Assembly (NCBI GenBank): GCA_947685225.1 | Contig: CANTUV010000003.1 | Location: 6,456,001 to 6,520,000 of the forward strand | DNA length: 64,000 nucleotides | Origin: Garcia nutans | Taxonomy: Eukaryota > Streptophyta > Magnoliopsida > Malpighiales > Euphorbiaceae | Reading direction: 5' to 3' | Position numbers and translations under genes: made by a program | In this document: in pieces, positions 39,301-51,300 of the stretch | How the letters are laid out: each line of letters begins with the position of its first letter | Numbering within the stretch: the stretch's first letter is position 1 | Notes under the pieces: model-generated | Seen by the model: only the letters and a program-made list of their open reading frames with translations | Told to the model about the DNA's origin: nothing | Database searches by the model: none

Positions 39301-42300
39301 AACAAAAAGACTATACTACCCTTTACATTATAGACTATTCACAACATTCACATTCAATTCATTTACAAGCCAATACATCATCTTTCTTCACCATTTTACA
39401 GATTAAAAGTAAAGGTTTTGCATACCATGCCATCTATAAGAACACAATGCTCTATCATTTAGAACATACAGACAGGAATATAAAATGAATGCTTCAGATC
39501 ATGGCACATGAACATATATTATTTAGCAGACAATTCATACATGCCCAAAGGATTTAGGTGTTTATTCAAAATGCCAAGGTGCGAGTTCCAATGGATTTCT
39601 CATAGTTCCTGCTTTCTCTGGAAATTTTATTAAAAAATATAATGATTTCAGAAAGAGAAAACCAATCTGAACCTTATCTTCATCAATGGGTTGCAGACAA
39701 CAGTTTGAATCAACATATCCTGTACACGAGGCAAGAACCATCTCTGCAGCTCCCTTCCAATGTACATGGACTTTAGAGTCAGTCTGCCAAAATTAATTAG
39801 TAAAACTTCATCAGCATAGGGTAATCCATGAATTATTAAGCATGAAAATATGTTTTACACATTTTTTGACCTTTCATAGAAATTGTGCTTGAAAAACTTG
39901 AGAAAAAATTTTGGACTCTGCAATTGTGGCCTAAAGTAAATTTTAGGACAGCAATCATACACCATACCGAAACACCAAGCACTAGAACAGTTCAGTAAAT
40001 AACAAAAGAGACATTGCACTACAGAGGGACACTGAACTTGAATACCAAAATTCCACAGCATGCTTAAATGAAGAAACGAAAAGTGACAGGTATCATTGAT
40101 ATAAAGCAATTCTTGCCCTGTTAAGTTCATGATGTGTTCCTGAAGTTCTAAAACTTCAAGAATGGTAAGCCTGTTAGAGTAACAGAGGTTTCAACCATCT
40201 TTCTCCTTGCACCCACTTGCATGAGTCTCCAACACATGGAATCTGGGGTGTTAGAAGAATATGATTTTTTAGCATTTGCTTAAATCATGGCTTATTTTTA
40301 GTTCAGCAGTATTTTAGGCTTCTAGATGGCATTTTAAAGGCTAGAGATATATTTCTATTATTAGGCTTCTAGTTGACATTTTAAAGGCTAGAGATATATT
40401 TCTATTATTGTAGATTCTTTCTATAATTAAAAATGCACAGATCTGTATATAGCTATTTTAGGGGCTAGAAATTAGCTTGTAATGTATATATAAGTGGACT
40501 TCTCCACTAAGAAAGGATATACCATTTTTTCCAAAATTTCTAAAATTGTCATGGTATCAGAGTCTCAACTCTGAGATCAGCCTTGTTCCTTAGCCCTAGT
40601 CCATTTTTTTCAGTTATCTTGATCAAGTTCTTGCAGCCTCATGTCTTCAGAAAAGTACGATACATCTTTGATTCGTTTTAATGGCAAAAATTATTCTGCC
40701 TGGGCATTTCATTTTGAGATATTTGTCAAAGGAAAAGAGTTATGGGGTAATATTGATGGAAGTAAACTAGCAACTAAACAGAACAAGAATCAGTGGGAGG
40801 TGAAGGATGCTCAAATCATGGCATGGCTTCTAGCATCTGTCGAAACCAACTTTATTCTAGATCTTCGCCCTTATAAGACAGCAGCTGAGATGTGGAATTA
40901 TCTGAAGAAAATCTATAGTCAACAAAATGCTGCTTGTAAATTCCAACTTGAACAAGAATTAGCCACTCTACATCAGGCCAATCTCTCAATCTCTGATTTT
41001 TACTCCACCTTTGTGAATCTTTGGACTGAATATACTGATATCATATATGCTACCTTATCAAAGGAAGGTCTCACAGCTGTTCAATCTGTCCATGAACCTG
41101 CAAAAAGAGATCAATTTCTTATGAAATTGAGATCTGAATTTGAAGGTACCAGGTCTAGTCTTGTCAATCGAAATCCAATACCCTCCTTGGATGTATGCCT
41201 TAATGAGTTACTTCGAGAAGAGCAGCGACTCCACACTCAAACTGCCATGGAACAACAGAGATCCAGCTCTGTTCCAGTGGCTTATGCTGCACAAGGAAAG
41301 CCAAGGGGAGCAGACATGAGTAAAATTCAATGTTTTTGTTGCAAAGAATTTGGTCATTACGCTTCAAATTGTACTAAAAAATTCTGCAACTATTGCAAAA
41401 AGGATGGCCATATTATCAAGGAATGCCCCACACGCCCTCCTAAGAAATCTGCCACAGCATATGCTGCCTCAACCAGTAATAGTGGTTTTGCTCTAACACA
41501 AAGTGCTCCAACACAAAGTGCTCCCGCTCCTGTTCAAACTATGACTACTGAAATGCTCCAACAAATTCTTGTTTCTGCTTTTTCTGCTCTTGGACTTTCA
41601 GGTAAAACTTCTACTACAACATCCACTTAGTATTTTGACTCTGGGGCATCCAATCATATGACCAATAATGCCAAAAACTTGACAAATGTGACTGAATATT
41701 CTGGGAATCTTGAGATTCATACTGCTGATGGTAATCATTTGCCCATAATAGCCACTGGTGATATTCCTTCATCCTTAACTGATGTGTTTGTCTCTCCTAG
41801 CCTTGCCACCAATCTTGTTTCAGTTGGTCAGCTGGTTGACAATAATTGTAAAGTTGAATTTTCCAAATCTGGTTGTGTTGTGCAGGATCAGCAATCAGGG
41901 AAGATGATAGCAAGGGGGCCTAAAGTTGGACGTATTTTTCCTCTCCAGATTCCTTTGTCTTCTTATTTGCCTTCTTCTTTTGTGTCCTGTAACTTTGCAC
42001 ATGTTGATTACAGAACATGGCATAGACGTCTTGGTCATCCAAATTCTAATGTTCTTCATAATCTGCTTAATTCTGATTTACTTGGGAATAAAACTTCACT
42101 TTCTCTTAATGCTGTTCGGTTTGATTGCAATTCATGTAAACTTGGAAAAAGTAAAGTGTTGCCTTTTCCAATTCACAGCCCTAAAATACTTCAACCTTTT
42201 GAATTAATACACAGTGATGTGTGGGGTATGGCACCTGTTATCTCTCATGATCATTATAAGTATTTTATTACTTTTATTGATGACTTTAGTCGTTTCACCT

Positions 42301-45300
42301 GGATTTATTTTTTGCATTCCAAAGCTGAAGTGTTTTCAGTGTTTAAACTCTTCCACACATATGTTCAAACCCAATTTTCTACCAAAATCAAAATCCTTCG
42401 TTCTGATAATGGGGGTGAATATATGTCCCATGTGTTTCAGGAATTTCTTCAAGATAATGGAATAATCTCTCAAAGATCTTGTCCCTCAACCCCACAACAA
42501 AACGGGGTAGCTGAAAGGAAAAACCGTCATCTACTCGATATTACTCGTAGCCTTCTTTTGGAATCATCTGTTCCTGCACAGTTTTGGTGTGAAGCACTCT
42601 CCACTGCTGTCCACCTCATTAATAGATTGCCTTCCCCCTCATTGAACAATGTGTCACCTTTCACTCGTTTGTTCAACTATGCTCCTAACTATTCTCACTT
42701 TCGAATCTTTGGGTGTGTATGTTATGTTCATCTTCCTGCACATGAACGCACAAAGCTTACTGCTCAATCTGTTAAATGTGTTTTTCTAGGATATGCACCA
42801 CATCATAAAGGTTATCTTTGTTATGATCCAAAACTGCAGCGTATTCAAATTTCTAGACATGTGATTTTTTTTGAAAATCAATTTTTCTTCCCTTATAATC
42901 AAGCTCCTTCTTCTCCATTTGCTGTACTACCTTTGTTTACTAATACTACTGCAGCTTCCACATCTTCTAAACCACTTGTGGTGTATCAAAGACGTTCAAA
43001 TAATCATCTTCTAAATCATTTAGAGCCCCTTCCAGCATCTGCCCCTGCTGCTGATTCTGCTACAGCAGTTGCATCTGCTCCTGCTGCTGATTCTGCTACA
43101 GCAGTTGCACCTGCCCCTGCTGCTGATTCTGATACAGCAACTGCATCTGCCCCTCGTCGACATAGTACGCGGGTTAGTAAACCTCCAGACAGGTATGGTT
43201 TCTCAAATCCAACAGCCTTAACAGCCACATTGTCTTCTATCTCTATTCCCACATCTTACAAACAGGCTATGGAACATGATTGTTGGCGAAAAGCAATTGA
43301 AACAGAATTAGTTGCTCTAGAAGAAAATCAAACTTGGGAAGTTGTTCCACAACCTGCATCTATCAAACCACTTGGCAGCAAATTTGTGTTCTCTATCAAG
43401 CTTCGATCTGATGGATCCATAGATCGTTACAAGACTCGATTGGTTGTTCTTGGAAATAGACAAGAGTATGGCCTAGACTATGAAGAAACCTTTGCACCAG
43501 TGGCAAAAATGACAACCGTCCGTACTATTTTAGCTCTTGCTGCGTCACAATCATGGACTTTACTCCAAATGGATGTCAAGAACGCATTCTTACATGGAGA
43601 CCTCAAGGAAGATGTTTACATCAAACTTCCTTATGGTATGCCTACTTCTTCACCTAATGATGTTTACAAGTTAAAACGCTCTTTATATGGCTTGAAGCAA
43701 GCTCCACGCGTTTGGTTTGAAAAATTTCGATCAACTCTTCTTGGGTCTTCTTTTACTCAAAGTCGGTATGACTCATCCTTGTTTCTTCAACAGACATCTA
43801 AAGGCATTGTTATTCTCTTAGTTTATGTGGATGATATAGTTATGACTGGTTCGGATTTAGAGGCCATCTCTAATCTTCAAAAACTATTGCACTCCACATT
43901 TCATATGAAAGATCTTGGCCATCTCACATACTTCTTGGGATTAGAGGTACATCATCAACCTCAAGGTATTTTCTTAACACAACAAAAGTATATTCAAGAT
44001 CTCATTCAAATGGCTGGACTTCAAGGTGCTACTTCAGTAGACACTCCATTGGAAATAAATGTCAAATATCGACGTGATGAAGGAGAGCTCATTCAGGATC
44101 CGACTTTATATCGGAAACTTGTTGGCAGCCTTATTTATTTAACTATTACCCGCCCGGATATTTCCTATGTTGTTCACACTGTAAGCAAGTTCATGCAATC
44201 TCCTCGACACTTACACCTCTCTGCAGTCCGTCGCATTATTCGATACCTCATTGGCACACCTATCCGTGGTATGTTTTTTCCTGCTAATTCTTCACTACAA
44301 CTACAGGCCTATAGTGATGCAGATTGGGCAGGTTGTCCAGACACTAGGAAATCTACTACTGGATGGTGCATGTCTCTTGGTGATGCTCTTATATCTTGGA
44401 AATGTAAAAAACAAAACTATGTATCCAAGTCATCTACGGAGGCAAAATATCGTGCAATGTCTGCTGCATGTTCTGAAATCAAATGACTGCGTGGTCTACT
44501 TGCAGAACTTGGCTTCCAACAAAGCCAACCAACTCCATTACATGCCGATAACACCAGTGCAATCCAAATTGCAGCAAACCCTGTCTTTCATGAGCGCACT
44601 AAGCACATAGAAGTTGATTGTCATTCTATTCGAGAAGCCTATAACCACCAAGTTATAACTCTACCACATAACTCCACCACATTACAAGTTGCCGATATCT
44701 TCACCAAATCCATGCCACGCCAACGGCATAATTTTCTTCTTACCAAATTGATGCTTATAGACTTACCAGCATCAATTTGAGGGGGGATGTTAGAAGAATA
44801 TGATTTTTTAGCATTTGCTTAAATCATGGCTTATTTTTAGTTTAGCAGTATTTTAGGCTTCTAGCTGGCATTTTAAAGGCTAGAGATATATTTCTATTAT
44901 TGTAGATTCTTTCTATAATTAAAAATGCACAGATCTGTATATAGCTATTTTAGGGGCTAGAAATTAGCTTGTAATGTATATATAAATGGACTTCTCCACT
45001 AAGAAAGGATATACCATTTTTTCCAAAATTTCTAAAATTGTCATGGGGATGGGTGTCATGTCTCAAAATCATGACCTTAATGCTTCATTCACAAGTTCAT
45101 AGCATTCTCCAAGGCTGACCTCATAGGTTTCAGCCAATGCTAAAGTTAAAAATAACAACACTATAGTTGACATTCCAACCTTTTTTATCGTATTAATTGA
45201 GATCCAGAAACAAATGATTCACTGGTTCCCTCTGAAGCAAAAGAAACTATCTATTTGGAAGAGTATTCAGAATTACAGAATGATAAAAATCCAACAAAGT

Positions 45301-48300
45301 CTGAATTCTGATGACCAAAGCCAAAGAGTTAGAATATCAGAGATTACCCTTCGTACTGCAACACCACCTCGCTTTTTCTCTGAGTTAAAAGGAAAAACCT
45401 GGAGAACTTTTGACTGTGATCTAATGGTATCAAACTTCATTCCCAACTGAAAAGGGAAAAGAGAGAAACAAAAAGAAATATTTAGTGACTGTTCTTAACT
45501 TGCAAAAGAAATACACACTTGACATAGACACCAGAACATGATTAAAGTGTATGCCTTGACAGCCCAAGAAAGGATAGCCTTTTCAGTAGGAGATCCAGAA
45601 ACCTCAACATCCCCACCATCCTGCGAAAGAGAATGCAGTCCGTGACATATTTCTTTAGATATCCCAAGAACTAGCAAAATGAATGAACAATATGCTAAAC
45701 AAGTCTGGAACGTTAAAATAAACTTCGAAGAAGGGTAGAATATAATCAGATCCGAGATCATCCTTTTCATAGGAGGAGCATAGAAATAGAGATTCAAGGG
45801 GGACACAAAGACAATTGAAATGCTAATGAGGAAACTATAATACATAACAAAATTACAAAAGATGCTAATGAGGAAACCATAATACATAACAAAATTACAA
45901 AAGATGCCCTCGATTCACTAGCCAAATTTTACTCCAACAAATGAAAACAAATAAAATTCCTATTTGCATTAGATGGTCCACCTCCTTTTAGGTAATATTG
46001 GCAATGCAAAACAAATAATTTCTATTTGGAATGACATTCCAGGAAAAGTGGATTTCAAGCCACCTGACTCCAGGACTGCAATGTTATCTTGCTTGCCCAT
46101 AAAAGAAGAGGTTTCCTTGGAACAAACCAGTACTATTTGTCGTTAGTCACTAAAAATATACAACAAAGAGAAATAGATTAACAAAGTAATACTAATGCAA
46201 ATGCGTTTTATTCACTTGATTTGTTTATCTACAATTTTCTCAATCAAGATTTGACTGCTTAGAGGAAGAATGACCTTTGCAGATCATCATGGTTAAAACT
46301 CATTTAATTCTAGATTTACTTCTTTATAGTCGTAATTCATAATGTATCCATTATTACATCTAAAACAGCAAATTTAGAACTCTCAATGTGTAAAAAAAAA
46401 ATACCAGATTCACTTAAATTTCCATAACCAATGACAGAAAAATAAATACTAATATAGTGAAACCTATCTCATAACAGGCACAAAAACATAATATATATAT
46501 ATATATAAAGATATTTAACTCCAAATATTATTATTGCTATGTACAATGATGTCTACATTCTTTTATCTTCTATTCCCATGGGAAATGTAAGTTTCCCACC
46601 TTTTAGCAAGGGAAAATACTTGCAATGAAAAAATTAGGGCCTAATAAAATGACTATGAGATTTCATGCACACACACACATATATATAAAGTACTATCAAT
46701 ATATCAACAAAATTTAAAAATTGTTGCCTCAATTCAAAGCAAGAATTATTTTTCCCTAGCATTTGTGAAAAAGATTTCAATAAACTGTGCAATCACAAGC
46801 CCAAAGTTAAATAAAAGAAACGCCCTCCTTCAATGTACTCGAGAAAATTAATCAAAGTAAAAGGAAAAAGACAAAAAGGCTAGAGGGAATGATATCTTTA
46901 CCTTGGGTACAAAAACATTGCCAGTGCTGTTCTGTGCAATCCCCTCGAATAACAAAGAGCTAGCTTCAGAGTGCAATTGAGAGGAATCATCTGGTGGATT
47001 CATCTTCTTTCTCCCAACAAAAGCCTCAACTACAGTCATCTGTGATATATAAAATTGCACCATTAAAACCAAGTTATCTGAATATTTTTAACCAATGGTA
47101 AAAGTAAGGCAAACAGTATGAGATGGATTTATGTCTATCAAACATCCTATCTATGAAAATAGGAGACTGAGTCTTTGATTTAAAATTTAAAAAAATACCA
47201 TGAAAAAAAAAATAGAAAATAACGTAATATGATTGTTTGTTATTCCAAGAACATTTCACTTCAATCTTCAAACTAATTAGATAGACTAGAGGAAAGTGAG
47301 AGATGTGAATCAGTCAAACATGTCCTACAAAAGCTTTTTATGGTTAAGGGCAGTTACAATAAGGAATTAGCAAACATTTCAAATTATATAACATTTTTAT
47401 AAGGCTAATAATATAACACTCTTCTGATTCATCGTAGTGTCTAACTTCATTTTTGGGGTGATGCTCTTCTCACTGCTTGTTATTTAACCAATAGAATGTC
47501 GTCTTCAGTATTACAACATAAAACTCCTCATTCTCTTTTGTTTCAAAAAGAAGAGCCTTATCACTTACCATTACGAGTGTTTGGTTGTACCTGTTTTGTT
47601 CATGATCACACTCCAGGGAAGGACAAACTTAAGCCTAACTCCATCAAGTGTATTTTCTTAGGATACTCGCGGCTCCAAAAAGGCCACAAATGTTATGACC
47701 CAACAACAAAGAAGTATCACATTTCTATTTATGTAACCTTTTTCGAGTCATCGCCATATTTCTCACCTAATCCTGAATACAAGAAATTAATCTCCAATGT
47801 ACTTCTAATCCCAGATCTAACTTCACCACAAACAGAGTTGACAAAATAAAACTCACCCTTCCGAGTTTACTCAAGACGACATTATCTCCCCACTCATAAT
47901 ACTGATCCTTCTTCTGATACAGGTGAGGTATTGACTCTCCTGCTCCATCGTCACCTACTCCAGTCATGCCAATGGCAGATGCAGACACACCACCTATTAC
48001 CATCCGCAAAGGTACTCGTTCCACTCGCAACCCCTATCCAATATATAATTTTCTTAGTTACCATCGCTTGACACCCTCATATACTGTTTTTGTTTCTAAC
48101 TTGTCTAATGTCACTTTACCTAAGACTGTGAATGCAACATTACAGCAACTAAAGTGGCAGAATACCATGATGGAGGAAATGGCAACGCTACAAAATAATG
48201 GAACTTGGGAGTTGGTTCCATTACCGGAAGAAAAAACTACAGTGGAGTGCAAATGGGTGTTTACTGTGAAGGTTGGACCTAACGAACAAATTGATCGACT

Positions 48301-51300
48301 CAAAGCACACCTTGTTGTTAAAGGCTACACTCAGGTTTATGGCATTAATTATAATGACACTTTCTCCCAGTGGCTAAAATTACCTTTGTTCGTCTTCTTA
48401 TTTCTATAGCAACTATGCACCGCTGGACTCTCCACCAACTTGATATTAAAAATGCATTTCTTCATAGAGAATTAACTGAAGAAGTGTATATGGAGCAACC
48501 TCCTAGATTTGTTGCTCAGGAAGAGTCTCAATTGGTATGTCGACTACGACGATCACTGTATGGTTTGAAGCAGTCTCCACGAGCCTGGTTTGGAAGATTC
48601 AATTCAGTGATTCAAGAATTTGGAATGATTTGGTGTCAATCTGATCATTCGGTATTCTTCAATCATGATATTCACGGGAAATGCATTTATCTAGTTGTCT
48701 GTGTGGATGACATTGTCATAATAGGTAATGATCATGATGGGATTTGTAAGTTGAAGAAACATCTTTGCAGTCACTTTCAAACCAAAGATCTAGAAAAACT
48801 GAAGTATTTTTTGGGCATTGAGGTGGCACAGTCAAAAGCAGGAATTGTTATTTCACAGAGAAAGTGTGTTCTGGATCTACTAGAAGAAACAGGCATGCTC
48901 AACCGCAAAGCTGTGGATACTCCTATGGATCTTAATGTTAAGTTGGTTCCTGGACAGGGGAAGTCATTAGAAGACTCTGGAAGTTATCGGAGGTTGGTTG
49001 GAAAATTAAATTACTTGACACTCACACGACCTGATATCTCATTTGCAGTCAATGTAGTGAGTCAGTTTCTCTAGGCTCCTTGCAATGATCATTGGGATGC
49101 AGTGATTCAGATTCTTAAATATCTTAAAGGAGCACCATCACAAGAATTATTATATGAAGATAAGGGTCACCACCAGATCATTGGGTACTCTGATGCAGAC
49201 TGGGCAGGTTCTCCATCGGATAGGTGTTCTACGTCAGGATATTGTATCATGATTGGAGGCAATTTGATTTCTTGGAATGCTAGATCAAGTGCTGAAGCGA
49301 AGTATCGAGCTATGGCTCATGCAACATGTGAACTCATTTGGTTAAAACAACTCCTTCAAGAATTAAGATGGAAAGAGATCAAAAACATGAAGCTGATTTG
49401 TGACAATCAAGTTGCACTCCACATTGCCTCTAATCCAGTTTTTCATGAAAGAACCAAACATATAGAGGTTGACTGTCATTTTATCAGACAAAAGATTGAG
49501 TTAGGATGCATTGTCATAGATTTTGTCAATTCTAATGATCAACTAGCAGATATACTCACTAAATATCTCAGAGGACCTAGAATCAAATATATTTGTAGCA
49601 AGCTTGGAGCATATGCCTATGATCTATATGCTCCAGCTTAAGGGGGAGTATTAGAATGTCTAGTTGTATAGGTATGGGTTGACAGTTGTATGAGTATGGG
49701 TTGGTTAAGGTTTAATTATTTTCATAAACTGTAACTGTATAGTAGGCTGTATATATATTTTGTCGTATTTTGAGCAATGCAGTGAGCGGGAATAAGAGAA
49801 ATAAACTTATTCTTCAACTCTCTCTTCTCTACCTATTAACAGTATCGAAGGTCGGTCAGAAAACTCAATTATCTCACTATTACACGTCCAGATATTTCCT
49901 TTGCAGCGAATGTAATCAGTCAGTTTCTTCAAACTCCATGCAGTTGTCATTACGATGCAGTGACGCATTCTCAGATGTATTAAGGGAGTTTGAGGACAAG
50001 GTTTGTTATATGAAGACATAAGACATACGCAAATTGTTCGATATCCAAATGTTGATTGCACATATTCTCCCTCAAACAAACGATCCACCTCAGGATATTG
50101 TGTCCCGATTGACGGAAATCTTATGTCATGGAAAAATAAAAAGCATGATGTCGTAGCAAGGTCAAGTGCTGGAATTGATTACTTATGAACTCATTTGGTC
50201 AAAAGTTAAAAAACTACTACAAGAATTAAGGTGTGAAAACATGAGCCCAATGACTTTGACCTGTGATAATTAAGCCGCACTATATATTGGCTCAAATCTT
50301 GTCTTCCATGAAAGAACAAAACATGTAAAGATAGATTGTCACTTCATCAAAAACAAAATCGAATTAGGCTACATTACTACAAGGTTTTTCAATTCTAATT
50401 ATCAATTAGCTAATATGCTCACAAAACTCTAAGGGGACCTCCAATTAAATATATTTGTAACAAGCTCGGAGCCTATGATGTTTATGCTCCAACTTGAAGG
50501 GGACTATTACAAAATACTTTATTTTAAGCTCAATTTTAGTTGTGGATATTGTAGAATAAAAAAAACAGATTTGTTTCCTTTTTGTAATATACTATTTTCT
50601 TCCTATTTTGTAAATTGATATCAATATAAAATCCCCATCAAGCTTGAGGAAATAATCAAGTTGAAGACATTCAGACTTCACTAAATTTTTCTTCCTCTTC
50701 CTCTTTCTTGTCTAAATTCACATCCTCCAATAAAGCAATGAAACTCTAAATATCACTTGATAGAAGTGTTAATTAAAACACCACATACTTAATGGGGATA
50801 ATTGAAGAACTAAAATCTAAAACAGCCAATGAAATGTATGGGTAAAAACTAGGAGCAATATGTCAATTATTAGTTTTAATGGTTTTAAAAATTTTAAACC
50901 CATCATACCGAAAAATTTTCAATAATTAGTTTTATTTCAAAAGCATACCAAGGCACATCTGAAAAATCTGAAAATGCAAGTAGTAACTTAGAATTCAAAA
51001 CCACATTATCACCACAAGAAGCTCATATAAACACGCAGCAAAAATGTTGAACACGACAATGGCTACTATGACTATCCAGGCTTCCAATTACAGAACCCAC
51101 CTGATTCAAGGTCAATGTCCCAGTTTTATCACTGCAAATTGTTGTCGCTGAGCCCATAGTTTCACATGCTGAAAGCCTACGAACCTGCAAAAATGTTGCT
51201 TTCAGACAGAAGTTATAGAACTTGGAATAGAAGTGTTTGTACAACTTCAAGCAAAATGGTTAATGATACTTGCCAAGGCTTTATCGGCCATCATCTTCCG

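Larger units (their letters stand above)
34279..39346 (-). mobile_element. Young, structurally intact Ty1/copia element in intron 21 (5.07 kb)
   Basis: The two 142-bp LTRs (34279-34420 and 39205-39346) appear identical at every base and carry TG...CA ends. They are flanked by a perfect TTCAC duplication. A primer site (39193-39204) and purine tract (34421-34436) are in place. One uninterrupted gag-pol frame of 1430 codons is present. All this indicates very recent insertion and possible autonomy. It lies in the same transcriptional orientation as the calcium ATPase gene. Confidence 0.96.
40249..45043 (+). mobile_element. Ty1/copia element in intron 20 (4.8 kb), nearly intact
   Basis: LTRs of 303 bp (40249-40551) and 256 bp (44788-45043), primer site, gag-pol in copia order, purine tract and a perfect TGGGG duplication. 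The LTR length difference is exactly one extra 47-bp unit in the 5' LTR. Otherwise they differ at about three positions. The frame is open apart from two stop codons. It is oriented against the host gene. Confidence 0.95.
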
